From the NCBI RefSeq assembly GCF_000406165.1, contig NZ_CM001977.1, positions 855,090 to 919,089 of the forward strand: a stretch of 64,000 nucleotides of DNA, written 5' to 3'. Under the pieces are notes generated by a model. That model saw nothing but the letters and a program-made list of their open reading frames with translations, made no database searches and was not told the origin of the DNA. Source of the stretch: Dickeya zeae NCPPB 2538 (GTDB lineage Bacteria; Pseudomonadota; Gammaproteobacteria; Enterobacterales; Enterobacteriaceae). A program made the translations under genes and the position numbers. This document shows, piece by piece, positions 33,872 to 43,284 of the stretch. Position 1 is the stretch's first letter; every line of letters begins with the position of its first letter.

Positions 33872-36133
33872 TCAGAGTGCGATGACATCCACCAGGCAAC
33901 TCATGGCGTTCGGACCTTGTGTGAGCGGCGATGACCCCATATCGCGGGTCAGCACGTTGGCATTGCCAGACTGTTCCACCTCGTGCCATTGCGCCTGACC
34001 GAAACCGGGCTCAAACCAGGCACCGGTCGACATGATCACCACACCCGGTGTGACGCCATCGGTGACGTCCACCCCAGCGTAGATGCGTCCTCGCTCGTTG
34101 CGTACTTCCACCCGTTCTCCGTGGCGAATACCGCGAGCGGCTGCATCCTGCGGGTGCATGTACAGGGTTTCATGCCCGGCGGTTTTGTTCGCGCTAACCT
34201 GCGGCGTGCTGCCTAACTGGCTGTGCAGCCGATCGGCTGGCTGGATAGAGATAAAATGCAACGGCCAGCGTTGTGTGGCGTCTGCGCCGAGCCATTCTAC
34301 CGGCGGCTGCCACTGCGGATGCGGGGCGAAATCCGGGTAGCTGTAGTCGGCGATGGTACTGCTGAATAGCTCGATTTTGCCGCTGGGCGTGTTGAGCGGG
34401 TGTTTCACCGGGTCGTGGCGGAATTCTTCGAAAAACACGAACGGTTGCTCGTCCATCGGGATATCCACGTAGCCCTGTTGCCAGAAACCGTCGAAGTCAG
34501 GCCAGCTTTCGCCGACACTGCCCTGACGCTCACGGCAGTTGAGGTACATCGTTTCCAGCCATTGCCGCTCGGTACGGCCACCCTGGGTGAACGCATCGCC
34601 ATAGCCTAAGCGCTCGGCCAGTTCGCTGAAAATGTCGTAGTCATGACGCGCCTGATGCTGTGGCGCAATCGCCTGATGCATGGCGAACACGAAACGATCC
34701 CGTGAGGAGCCGCCTATGTCGTTTCTTTCCAGTGAGGTGGTGACAGGCAGTACAATGTCGGCCATCTGCGCAGCGGCAGTCCAGACGATATCCTGCACGA
34801 TAACGGTATCCGGACGCTGCCAGCCTTCAACCAACCGGTTAAGCTGCTGGTGATGGTGGAATGGGTTACCACCGGCCCAGTGGATAAGATGGATATCAGG
34901 ATAACTACGTTGCTCGCCGCAAAACGTATAGGGCTTGCCGGGATTCAGCAGCATGTCGGCGATACGTGCGACCGGAATCGACTGGCCGGGATTGGGGACG
35001 GAGGGCGACGCGGGTGCGGGGGATGTCATGCGCTCGTTACCGACGCTGTTCATCGAGCCGTGACCAAACGAGAAACCGCCACCCGGTAACCCTACCTGCC
35101 CGAGCATCGCCGACAGTGCGATCATCATCCAGTAAGGTTGTTCGCCACGGTGGGCGCGTTGCACCGAGTAAGAACAGGTCATAAAACTGCGTACACCGAT
35201 CAACTGTTGCGCCAGTTTTTCGATACGCTCGGCCGGGATGCCGGTGATGGCACTGGCCCATGCCGGTGTTTTGGCAATACCGTCGCTGTGACCGTTGAGG
35301 TAGTCGCGCAGTTGTGCGTAACCGACGCAATGACGCGCCAGAAAATCACGGTCTTGCGCTTCCCGTCGCTGTATCTCGTAGCCCAGCGCCAGCATCAATG
35401 CCACGTCGGTATTCGGGCGAATAGGAATCCACTCCGCGTTGACGAACGCCGGGCAGTCATCTCGCATGGGGCTGATATTGATAACTGGAATGCCGCGCGC
35501 CACCAGTTTCTCCAGCGCCGGTTTTAGTGTGTGGTGCCCGGCACCGCCGGAAGCGACCTGGGCGTTTTTCAGCGCCAGCCCGCCGAAGGCAATAAACAGT
35601 TCGCAGTGATCCGCCACGCTACGCCACTCGGTCACTTTGCCGGTGAGCGGGTGGAAAGTACCTATCACATACGGCAGGAAGAATTGTGCCGCTCCCCAGC
35701 TGTAGTTGCCGGTCTGGTCTACCGCGCCACCGCCGGAGAAATAGAAGCGTCGTACCTGAGAACGGGCATGATGAAAGCGCCCGGCGGACGACCAGCCATA
35801 TGACCCGGCAAACAGACCGTCAGCGCCGTAACGATCGCGTACCCAGCGGTTTTCTTCCGCCACCAGATCCAGCGCGAGATCCCAGTCCACTTCGACGAAC
35901 GGTTCTTTACCACGCAGCGTACGATCGCTATTTTCTCGTTTTTCCAGCCAGGAGCGGCGTACCGCCGGTTTGCGAATACGTTTATCGGAATAGACCAGCG
36001 GGACGATGGAATCGAGCATGGGCGATGGGTCCGGGTCATCAGCAAACGGTTCGCAGCGGATAAGCCTGCCGTCTTCAACAACAGCGGTGAACGCGCCCCA
36101 ATGGGCAAGGTGTGGATAACGCCTGATTGTCAT
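33872..36133 (-). CDS. bisC: Molybdopterin oxidoreductase, biotin sulfoxide reductase-like (BisC/TorZ group)
   Basis: 753 residues with no signal peptide (MTIRRYPHLAHWGAF), so cytoplasmic and unlike periplasmic TorA or DmsA. The molybdenum-site segment SYGWSSAGRFHHARSQ matches the DMSO-reductase family with a serine ligand. Further family blocks: FIAFGGLALKNAQVASGGAG, LPGGGFSFGHGSMNSVGN, HPLNTPSGKIE, LHSQLGSTP. Consistent with reduction of biotin sulfoxide, methionine sulfoxide or N-oxides using the bis-MGD cofactor. No own electron-transfer subunit is encoded nearby. Divergent from a GcvA-type LysR gene, which probably regulates it. Confidence 0.85.
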   Translation of the reverse strand: MTIRRYPHLAHWGAFTAVVEDGRLIRCEPFADDPDPSPMLDSIVPLVYSDKRIRKPAVRRSWLEKRENSDRTLRGKEPFVEVDWDLALDLVAEENRWVRDRYGADGLFAGSYGWSSAGRFHHARSQVRRFYFSGGGAVDQTGNYSWGAAQFFLPYVIGTFHPLTGKVTEWRSVADHCELFIAFGGLALKNAQVASGGAGHHTLKPALEKLVARGIPVINISPMRDDCPAFVNAEWIPIRPNTDVALMLALGYEIQRREAQDRDFLARHCVGYAQLRDYLNGHSDGIAKTPAWASAITGIPAERIEKLAQQLIGVRSFMTCSYSVQRAHRGEQPYWMMIALSAMLGQVGLPGGGFSFGHGSMNSVGNERMTSPAPASPSVPNPGQSIPVARIADMLLNPGKPYTFCGEQRSYPDIHLIHWAGGNPFHHHQQLNRLVEGWQRPDTVIVQDIVWTAAAQMADIVLPVTTSLERNDIGGSSRDRFVFAMHQAIAPQHQARHDYDIFSELAERLGYGDAFTQGGRTERQWLETMYLNCRERQGSVGESWPDFDGFWQQGYVDIPMDEQPFVFFEEFRHDPVKHPLNTPSGKIELFSSTIADYSYPDFAPHPQWQPPVEWLGADATQRWPLHFISIQPADRLHSQLGSTPQVSANKTAGHETLYMHPQDAAARGIRHGERVEVRNERGRIYAGVDVTDGVTPGVVIMSTGAWFEPGFGQAQWHEVEQSGNANVLTRDMGSSPLTQGPNAMSCLVDVIAL

Positions 36134-36380
36134 AACGTCCTCGGTAAATTGGCTGGATGCCGTGAAGGCTGGCGGTAACGCGCCAGGCAGTGTTCCCTGA
36201 AAGGTACTGCTGATAATGCTATGATTTGTTATCTATTTGGCTGCTCATAATACAAGCCTGTTGCATCACAGGCCAGTCAGTCCTTATGCCAATCGGGCAT
36301 GTGTTATGCCGGGCGATCGCAGCGTATTTTTCAGACTGTGATACAGTCTGACGGTGTGTAATCCCATAAAGCGACAAACG

Positions 36381-37274
36381 ATGCACCGACTTCCCCCTCT
36401 GCCTGCGTTGCGCGCGTTTCTGGCTGCCTGTCGGGCAGGCAGTTATAGCGCGGCGGCTGAAGAATTGAATGTGACCCACGGCGCTATCAGCCGACAGATT
36501 CGTATTCTGGAAAGCTGGTTAGGGCAGACGTTGTTTGTACGATCCGGACAGTGCATGGTGCCGACGTTGCATGCGCAGGCCTTCGCCAAGGAGATGAATG
36601 ACGTACTGGGGGTCATGGATGAGGCGGCTCGTCGCTATGGCCGTGGTGAGGCAACACAGTTATTGCGTATCAGCGCACCGGCGACCTTTACCATGCGCTG
36701 GCTGGCACCTCGACTACCGGCGTTTTATCAGGCTAATCCTGGAACGCTTATCCAGATTCATACCGCAACGACCCAACAACTGGCGGTGACCAGCGGCTTC
36801 GATCTGGTCATTCGTCTTGGGGTGTTTAACAGCGATCGTTTCAGCGCGCTGCCATTCATGCAGGAACACTATACCTTGCTGGCGGCCCCTTCATTGCTGA
36901 CACGCCAGCCGCTCTCGGCGCTGGGTGATGTGGTCAACCATACACTGCTGGATACCGAAACGCGCCCCGGCTTTTGGTCACAGTTGTTTGACGTGGGTGG
37001 GTTAGTAGACCCCGGTACGCTTAGCTGGCTGCGTTTTGATCATTTCTACGTCACCTATGCGGCGTTGATTGATGGGTTGGGCGTCGGGCCGGGTCCGCTG
37101 CCGTTACTGGCGCGCGATGTGGCGCTCGGCAGACTGGTGGCTCCCTTGCCGGACCTGCGTATCGCCGAGCGTACCTATTATTTACTGACGCCTGCGGGGC
37201 TGGCGAAAACCCGGCTGCATCACCGCTTTGAGCAGTGGTTGCTGGAACAGGCGGACAGTAAAGAGGCTGTCTGA
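36381..37274 (+). CDS. LysR-family regulator (GcvA-like subgroup), divergent from bisC
   Basis: 297 residues from MHRLPPLPALRAFLA; a GTG nine codons upstream would extend it but the family starts at this methionine. The HTH is AAAEELNVTHGAISRQIRILE (about residues 23-43), typical of the GcvA/AmpR branch. The effector domain is intact. Divergent with about 245 bases from the molybdoenzyme start, so a role in its control is likely. Ligand unknown. Confidence 0.82.
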   Translation: MHRLPPLPALRAFLAACRAGSYSAAAEELNVTHGAISRQIRILESWLGQTLFVRSGQCMVPTLHAQAFAKEMNDVLGVMDEAARRYGRGEATQLLRISAPATFTMRWLAPRLPAFYQANPGTLIQIHTATTQQLAVTSGFDLVIRLGVFNSDRFSALPFMQEHYTLLAAPSLLTRQPLSALGDVVNHTLLDTETRPGFWSQLFDVGGLVDPGTLSWLRFDHFYVTYAALIDGLGVGPGPLPLLARDVALGRLVAPLPDLRIAERTYYLLTPAGLAKTRLHHRFEQWLLEQADSKEAV

Positions 37275-37399
37275 CTGACACCACTTACCTCGACTGACAC
37301 CACACACATTATTGTCATGCACCCGCGTTAATGTGGATACATGACCGAATCCGTACACCGCTGAGTCAGAAAGAAGTACGCCATAAACAGAGGTAAACC

Positions 37400-37852
37400 A
37401 TGAATTATGTGCAGGAAATGCGTCAGTTGATCGGGCATCGTCCGCTATTGCTGGCAGGTTCTAACGTGATTTTGCTAAACACGCGTGGGCAAGTGTTGTT
37501 GCAGCATCGTCTGGAAGGGGTGTGGGGGTTGCCCGGCGGGCTGTTGGAACTGGGGGAGTCACTGGAAGAGGCCGCGATTCGCGAAGTGCGTGAAGAAACC
37601 GGGCTGCAACTCAATAGGTTCGATTTTCTGAAAATGTTTTCTGGCCCCGACCACTTTTTCACCTTGCCCAATCAGGATCAGATCTATGTGCTGACGGCCT
37701 TGTATGTGTGCCGCGACTGGCAAGGCGATATTGTCGTGGATAAAACTGAGTCGCGGGACGTACGCTTTTTCGATTTTCAGGCTTTGCCGACATTGGGTGA
37801 CGAGTATCGCGAATACCTCGATTATTTTTTGTCGTTATCGTCGTCACGTTAG
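37400..37852 (+). CDS. Nudix hydrolase
   Basis: 150 residues with the complete Nudix box GGLLELGESLEEAAIREVREETGL (G-x5-E-x7-REUXEEXGU), residues 51-74, of the MutT/ADP-ribose-pyrophosphatase-like group. It cleaves a nucleoside-diphosphate-linked compound, but the substrate is not readable from the box. Its stop codon TAG overlaps the stop codon TAA of the convergent TSUP gene by two bases. Confidence 0.85.
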   Translation: MNYVQEMRQLIGHRPLLLAGSNVILLNTRGQVLLQHRLEGVWGLPGGLLELGESLEEAAIREVREETGLQLNRFDFLKMFSGPDHFFTLPNQDQIYVLTALYVCRDWQGDIVVDKTESRDVRFFDFQALPTLGDEYREYLDYFLSLSSSR

Positions 37853-38577
37853 TGAGCAGGTACGGTTTCCCACAGCAGTGAGAGACCGGCTATCAGCATC
37901 ATGCTATCCACCAGCCGGTTAAATAGGGTGTCGGACAGGTGCAGTACGAAGCGTTTGCCGATGTACACCCCCGCGACCTGTGTTAACCCGACCAGCACGC
38001 CTGCCAACAGCACCGACCACGGTAGCGCGCCTATCACCCCAAAGGTGGCGGCTTTGGTCAGATAGATAACCAGCGAAGCCGCAGACTCGGTGGCCAGCAG
38101 TGCGCCTTTCAGCAAGCCGTAACCGGCGAACAACGGGATCGTCAGCGGACCGGTGGAAAAGACGACGCCGGTAAGAAAGCCGACTACACCGCCTGCCATC
38201 GCCAACTGACTGTCGTTGAGTATGAACGCACGTCGGTGGGCCAGGTAACGTAGTGGAATCAGTAGCAGGAAGAACAGACCGATACACAGGCTCGACAGAC
38301 GTACCGGCATCACCCACAGCAGGCTGGCACCAATGATCGATGCGGGAATGCCCGGCAGGCAGTAATAACCCAGCGCCCGTAAATTGATGGCCTTACGCCA
38401 TAGGATAACCTTGGAAATATTACTCATGGTGGCGGCGATCGCCATGATTGGCACGGCGGCCTGTGGACTGAACGCCCACGCCAGCGCAGGCAGCAGAATG
38501 ATGGAGCCGCCGGTGCCGACAATGCCGCTGACACTGCCCGCGAACAGACCGAGAACAAGGATCAGGATGTCGCTCAT
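37849..38577 (-). CDS. TSUP/TauE-SafE family inner-membrane permease (YfcA-like)
   Basis: 242 residues with about seven to eight transmembrane helices, starting at MSDILILVLGLFAGSVSGIVGTGG, the diagnostic TauE/SafE opening; the C-terminal half repeats the fold (GGVVGFLTGVVFSTGP). AGAGG lies 10 bases before the ATG. I chose this start because the long in-frame upstream part has no family similarity. The family includes sulfite/sulfonate exporters, but the solute cannot be inferred. Confidence 0.85.
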   Translation of the reverse strand: MSDILILVLGLFAGSVSGIVGTGGSIILLPALAWAFSPQAAVPIMAIAATMSNISKVILWRKAINLRALGYYCLPGIPASIIGASLLWVMPVRLSSLCIGLFFLLLIPLRYLAHRRAFILNDSQLAMAGGVVGFLTGVVFSTGPLTIPLFAGYGLLKGALLATESAASLVIYLTKAATFGVIGALPWSVLLAGVLVGLTQVAGVYIGKRFVLHLSDTLFNRLVDSMMLIAGLSLLWETVPAH

Positions 38578-38855
38578 AGATGACCTCTGGGTAAGGATTA
38601 CTGTGTTTGAGGTGAGCATACCTGTGTGAAAAGTGAATATCTCTGCCGAAAAAATCACACCAGTGTGAGTTAAAATCACACATCGGTTGATGCAAGGGTA
38701 AAGGCGGTAAACGCCTTGACAGTCAATCTTCTGCTCGCATAGGGTGGAAACGGCAGGTGCGATGGACCGATAGCGCCCAGCCAGTCGACGCCGCGGCGAC
38801 GTTACACACAGCCTGACGTCTTCGTAACGAGAATAATAAAATAAGGTGCTGCAAC

Positions 38856-39680
38856 ATGAGTTTGACGACGTATCTGGGTAAGCAGGTGCTGGGGGTGTTG
38901 GCCTGTTACCAACAAGGAAATGTAGTAATTCATATCTGTGGGGTGTATCCGCGTGCGGATAACAGCTTGCGGGTGTTCTTCCCAAAAGGGCATGACCTGA
39001 CGGTGGGGACGCTGGCGACGATACACCTTGATAATCGCACCGGTGTTGATGAGTTCGATGCCAATATTTCGGTCTACCGTGCGTCGTACAAGGGCCGTGT
39101 GGTCAGCGTGGATGAAGATTGGGTGATTCTGGCACCGCGTGAATGCCAGTTGTTGCATGGTTTCACCCCGGTCGTGGATATTCGTGAGCCGGGTTATGCG
39201 TTCCCAACTGATCATCGCCCGGAGCGGCCAGTACCCTGGACGGCGATGACGTCACTGCCGGATACCGAGCGCAAAGACTTTACTAATAAAGTCGGCGTAC
39301 TGGTGACGATGGCCGAAGAACAGCCGCATACTACGGTGCTGGCATTCCTCTCTTCGGTCGAAGACGATATTTTCCTGATTACCTTCCCGGAAACCTTCAA
39401 ATCTAAATTACTGAAGCGTAATCCCCATTGTTTCTTCGCGATGGATGAGCGCTCGCACTATACCTTTGAGCGTTCAATTGAGTGGAATTACACCCTGATT
39501 GAAGGTGACGCGCATTTGATTGACCCGACAACGCCGTTGTTTGAAGAAGTGCGCCATGCGTTCATCAATAAAAACCCGTGGGAAATGGCGTTCTTCCTGC
39601 GCCCGAATCTGGAGATGTATCACATCAAGAGCCGACAATTGGTGTGTCCGGGGTCTCGTCAGTCTATTGAATCCGCGTGA
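38856..39680 (+). CDS. Unrecognised two-part protein with C-terminal PNPOx-like split-barrel
   Basis: 274 residues, soluble, no signal peptide. I do not recognise the first half (about 1-120), which is beta-rich with no motif I can name. The second half (about 140-260) reads like the FMN-binding split-barrel family: NKVGVLVTMAEEQPHTTVLAFLSS, IFLITFPETFKSKLLKRNPHCFFAMDE, NYTLIEGDAHLID. That suggests a flavin- or haem-linked enzyme, but cofactor residues cannot be verified by eye. It is flanked by long non-coding stretches and has its own terminator, so it is a single-gene transcript. No orthologue name is offered. Confidence 0.6.
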   Translation: MSLTTYLGKQVLGVLACYQQGNVVIHICGVYPRADNSLRVFFPKGHDLTVGTLATIHLDNRTGVDEFDANISVYRASYKGRVVSVDEDWVILAPRECQLLHGFTPVVDIREPGYAFPTDHRPERPVPWTAMTSLPDTERKDFTNKVGVLVTMAEEQPHTTVLAFLSSVEDDIFLITFPETFKSKLLKRNPHCFFAMDERSHYTFERSIEWNYTLIEGDAHLIDPTTPLFEEVRHAFINKNPWEMAFFLRPNLEMYHIKSRQLVCPGSRQSIESA

Positions 39681-40018
39681 TAGAGCACCACACGAGTACA
39701 AGATGATATCTCAATTAGCGCCCTGACATTGCAGGGCGTTATTATATTTCGCATTTGAAATAGCAATAATCAAAACACTATTTCTATTATTTTTTATAAT
39801 TGCTGAGATTGATTAATACTACTGGTAGTCAGGTGTAATTTTTTAATTTCTGGTCGGCGTTAGTTTATTTACACCAATCTTCATTGTTATATAACGGTAT
39901 TTCTTAAAGTGTTACTCGCGATGCTGTCGGCTTATTATCAATAATGATGTAGCGTTGCTAATGATAGGAAGTGATTGATGAATAGAGAAAAAAGAAGATG
40001 AGTCAGAATCTGCACTGA
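39681..40018. other. AT-rich intergenic region between two orphan genes
   Basis: No gene seen. Contains a terminator-like hairpin at 39718-39748 (CGCCCTG/CAGGGCG, then TTATTATATTT) that ends the PNPOx-like gene, then low-complexity AT-rich sequence. Confidence 0.5.
39718..39748 (+). terminator. Terminator of the PNPOx-like gene
   Basis: Seven-base arms CGCCCTG / CAGGGCG with a six-base loop and a TTATTATATTT tail. Confidence 0.7.
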
Positions 40019-40047
40019 CCCCGTTATCTTTCGTAGTGATAACGGGG
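40019..40047 (-). terminator. Hairpin downstream of the thioester-reductase-like gene
   Basis: Perfect 10-base arms (CCCCGTTATC / GATAACGGGG), 17 bases beyond that gene's stop. The T-run is not immediate. Confidence 0.5.
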
Positions 40048-40063
40048 CCAGCGATGGGGAAGA

Positions 40064-41173
40064 TTATTTAAAATCGACCGTCATCAGTTCCGGTACGCTG
40101 TAATGGCGGGTCGTTTCCACACATTTACCTACGTATTCGGTAAAGCGCGGCGGGGTTTTCATGCCCAGTTGCAGCAGTTTACGGTTGCTGAATTTCACAT
40201 TTAATTGGGCAAATGAGCCATAAAGACGCATAGCGCGCAGCATCAGACGTTCATTGCAGGGGCCGTACAGCTCGCTAAAGCTGCTGCGCAGTTTGATAAG
40301 GTCAGGGTAACTGACCTGACGGTAGGCTTCGCCCATCGGCGGACGTGCGGCGGCGTGTGCCATCGCTTCATCTACCTCGCTGAAACTGACGCTGGAGGCT
40401 TCGCCCGCGGAAATATGGTAGATGTCATTAACGGCCTGTTCTGAATGCATCAGCATCAGGATCGCGTCGGCACAGAAATCCACCGGAATGACGTCGATTT
40501 TGTCATCCAGTGAACACATGAATTTCTTGAGTTTCATCGCCATTTCGAACACCCAGTAGATGCTGCTCGACGGTTTACAGCCCAGACGAGAATGGCCGAC
40601 GATGATGGATGGACGCACGATCAGCAACGGCATCGCCGGGCAGTGCTCACGCATCAGGTTTTCGATGGTTGCTTTGGACAGGGTGTATTCGACGATGTGC
40701 GATTTTTCCGTATCCAGATGGCCGCATTCTTCCACCACCTGATCCTGCTCTGGAACGCACGACATCGCTGTGCCGATCTGGATGAATTTTTGCAGTGAAG
40801 CAACCTGGCTCATGCGTTTGGCGAATGCCAGCGTGCCTTCAACGTTGACTTTCCAAATCAATGGGTTATTGCCAAATGAGGCAATCGCCGCGCTGTTAAT
40901 GACATGGGTGATACTATCCAGAACCGGGTTTTGCAGAAAAGACTCAGGTTCAGCCAGGTCGCCAACGATAATATTGTCTGCAGTTAAACGGGATAATACA
41001 GATTCTGGAATATCAAATTTACGCAGATTATTGAGAATTCGTTTAAGTCCATCCTGCTGCGTTTCAGCCCTGACCAGCATAAATATATTTTCTATCTGCT
41101 TGTCCTGTAATGCTTTTTCCATAACAGCACCGCCAAGGAAACCTGTGGCCCCGGTGATAAAGACTTTTTTCAT
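40064..41173 (-). CDS. Stand-alone extended SDR / thioester-reductase-like (NAD-binding male-sterility domain) protein
   Basis: 369 residues. N-terminal NAD(P) motif FITGATGFLGGAVM; conserved block VEYTLSKATIENL contains the YxxxK catalytic pair; VRPSIIVGHSRLG follows. These blocks are those of the thioester-reductase/fatty acyl reductase (NAD_binding_4) domains, which are normally the last domain of a peptide synthetase or fused to an acyl carrier. Here it is alone, with an extra 100-residue C-terminal stretch. Substrate unknown; reduction of an acyl-thioester to an aldehyde or alcohol is inference. It stands alone in AT-rich sequence with no nearby synthetase. Confidence 0.7.
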   Translation of the reverse strand: MKKVFITGATGFLGGAVMEKALQDKQIENIFMLVRAETQQDGLKRILNNLRKFDIPESVLSRLTADNIIVGDLAEPESFLQNPVLDSITHVINSAAIASFGNNPLIWKVNVEGTLAFAKRMSQVASLQKFIQIGTAMSCVPEQDQVVEECGHLDTEKSHIVEYTLSKATIENLMREHCPAMPLLIVRPSIIVGHSRLGCKPSSSIYWVFEMAMKLKKFMCSLDDKIDVIPVDFCADAILMLMHSEQAVNDIYHISAGEASSVSFSEVDEAMAHAAARPPMGEAYRQVSYPDLIKLRSSFSELYGPCNERLMLRAMRLYGSFAQLNVKFSNRKLLQLGMKTPPRFTEYVGKCVETTRHYSVPELMTVDFK

Positions 41174-41649
41174 GACGTGATAACCCTGATTAAATTGTCA
41201 AAAAGGCCAAAAGCGAGTGCTGTCTGAATAATGCTCAGGAGCAGCGCGGCTATTCTATTTCAGACGGTTTTATTTTTTCAATTTTCAAAACACTTTTTCT
41301 TATGTTGTTGTCATTCTGTTTAGCTTTTTGTGCTCTGGTTATTTTGCTTAAGATTTTATTTCTCTGGTTTTTATGCCATACGCGAGCGGTGAAATGAAAA
41401 CGAGCCTGCCCGGTCGACCTATCAAGTCATCATCGAGGAAGGAGAGGAAAATGGATTGGCGCACGTGTCATTCAGTGAGCATTCAGTGGCGATGGCCTCA
41501 CCGGAGCGCCGCAGATAATACAATAACATGACGGCGTCAGCACTGTTTTTCCGGCGAGAATCTCAACGGTATCCGGTATTCCCGTCAGCGCCTGCTTGCA
41601 GGCACCGACGAGAATCAGGCATTGACGAGAATATAGGCAAGAGCCTGAA
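41174..41649. other. Intergenic region between the thioester-reductase-like and MipA genes
   Basis: No convincing gene. The left part is AT-rich, typical of the promoter region of the thioester-reductase-like gene. The right part has a short hairpin-like GCCTGCTTGCAGGC near 41588-41601, probably in the mipA 3-prime UTR, and a repeated GACGAGAAT (near 41608 and 41625). Confidence 0.5.
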
Positions 41650-42435
41650 TTAGAACGTATAGGTAACGGCAACGGTGCCTTCACCCTGATCGGCGCGAAA
41701 CACGATGGGGCTGTCTGAGGCTTTATCGTTCAGATGGGTATAACCGCCGCTGAGTAGCGTGGTCCAGTGTGAGTCGAACTGATGTGACCAGAACAGCGAG
41801 ACAGACTGCCCGTATAAGCCACTGCCTGCCTGATAGACGCGATAACCCGAGTTCTGGCTCTGCTGCTGGCTGACGCCGTAGAACAAGTTGTTATTGCGTG
41901 CGTCGCCGAACAGCAATATGCCCTGAGCGCCCAGTGTGTCTGACTTATTCTGGAACAGGATGCTGGTCAGCGATGTCTGGTATTGCACGCCCTGGCTGTC
42001 GGTTAACGGCAGTGTTGCCTTCGCCTCCACTGACCACTGGTTATTAAATTGCCAGCCGATCGCCACCGCAGTATTCAATACGCCATCAATTTTTCCCATA
42101 CCGCGTAATTTGTCGGAGCCGGCGCGGAACGTGGATTTTTTGTCGGTTCGTCCTGGGTTGTAACCTAACGTGTGCTCAAGATAAAACTGACCGAATTGCA
42201 GGTCATAGCCTGCCCCTTTGGCAGTATCGAAAAAGAAAGCCCCTTGGCGGGCCTGAATGACCGGCAGCAGATTCCAGGCTTGCTCATCCGAACCGCTGTA
42301 GCGCGGCGCATTGTGAGCGGCAAGGCCGACAGTCACGCCATCTTGTTGATCTGGCGAGGTATCGTCAGCCCAACTGGTGTTGCTGGCGGCGAGTAAAAGA
42401 GTCGCTATGTAAAAGGGGGTGTGTCGCACTATCAT
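41650..42435 (-). CDS. MipA/OmpV-family outer membrane protein
   Basis: 261 residues: signal peptide ending in NTSWA (about residue 23), then a beta-barrel of the MipA/OmpV family, ending in a terminal phenylalanine (TVAVTYTF) as is usual for outer membrane barrels. Motif GLAAHNAPRYSGSDEQAWNLLPV matches the family opening. Roles reported in the family are scaffolding of murein synthesis and adhesion or polymyxin response; none is shown here. Divergent from the two-component system by about 150 bases, so may share regulation. Confidence 0.82.
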   Translation of the reverse strand: MIVRHTPFYIATLLLAASNTSWADDTSPDQQDGVTVGLAAHNAPRYSGSDEQAWNLLPVIQARQGAFFFDTAKGAGYDLQFGQFYLEHTLGYNPGRTDKKSTFRAGSDKLRGMGKIDGVLNTAVAIGWQFNNQWSVEAKATLPLTDSQGVQYQTSLTSILFQNKSDTLGAQGILLFGDARNNNLFYGVSQQQSQNSGYRVYQAGSGLYGQSVSLFWSHQFDSHWTTLLSGGYTHLNDKASDSPIVFRADQGEGTVAVTYTF

Positions 42436-42588
42436 CCTGTCTGAACTCCTTAAAACGGGAACGTGATGTTGCCTTGTCGTGGTGTCTTATTCTGGCGCTT
42501 TTGTGCTTCCTTGTACGAAGTGTCGGAGTATACACATTAGCGTCAATACCCCGTCAGTAAATGATGAAGAAATTATCAAGAGGCCATG

Positions 42589-43284
42589 ATGAGTCTGAAA
42601 CGCATTCTGATAATCGAAGATGACACGGATGCTGCCAGCGTGCTGGAAGCGTACCTGAAACGTGATAATTTTCAGGTACTGCTGGCAAGTGACGGCGTTG
42701 GCGGACTGGAAATGGCGCTGCGAGTAAAGCCTGATCTGATCCTGCTCGACGTGATGCTGCCGGGCATGAACGGGACTGAAGTGTTGGCAGCTTTACGTCG
42801 CAAAAGCGATGTCCCGGTGATCATGGTTACCGCGATGGGGGATGACACCGACAAGATTGGCGCGTTGCGCTACGGTGCCGATGACTACGTGACTAAACCC
42901 TATCACCCCGGTGAGGTGGTCGCGCGGGTACAGGCTGTACTACGGCGTACCAGCGGCGTGATGACGCCAGATCGGACGCTGAGTTTTGGCCCGTTGCTGG
43001 TCGATCAGGACGCGATGCTGGCGGCGGTGACTGACACACAAGGACACAGTCAGCCGCTGGAACTGACACCAACCGAGTTTAGCCTGCTGACGACCCTATT
43101 GCGGGCGCAGACCCGCGCCTTTTCCCGTCAGGAACTGCTGGAAGCCTGCCTGCCCGAGAGCGATGCGCTGGAGCGGGTGGTGGATACGCACATTTATAAT
43201 CTACGCAAAAAACTTGAAGCGGTGGGGATTAGCGGGGTACTGCTGACGGTTCGCGCGGTGGGTTATCGGTTTCGTCAGCCATGA
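42589..43284 (+). CDS. OmpR-family response regulator
   Basis: 231 residues. Receiver domain (1-120) with the acidic pair (EDD), phosphoacceptor D in LDVMLPGM and lysine in DDYVTKPY; C-terminal winged-helix DNA-binding domain (about 150-231; VVDTHIYNLRKKL ... VRAVGYRF). The second of two adjacent ATGs is preferred because AGAGG is 5 bases before it. Its stop overlaps the start of the kinase gene (ATGA), so the pair is co-translated. Paired with an RND pump and a divergent MipA gene, so probably regulates one or both. Confidence 0.9.
   Translation: MSLKRILIIEDDTDAASVLEAYLKRDNFQVLLASDGVGGLEMALRVKPDLILLDVMLPGMNGTEVLAALRRKSDVPVIMVTAMGDDTDKIGALRYGADDYVTKPYHPGEVVARVQAVLRRTSGVMTPDRTLSFGPLLVDQDAMLAAVTDTQGHSQPLELTPTEFSLLTTLLRAQTRAFSRQELLEACLPESDALERVVDTHIYNLRKKLEAVGISGVLLTVRAVGYRFRQP

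Noticed and set aside
41472..41684. 70-codon minus-strand frame after the mipA gene
   Set aside because: It overlaps the 3-prime end of mipA out of frame and has no ribosome site or family features.
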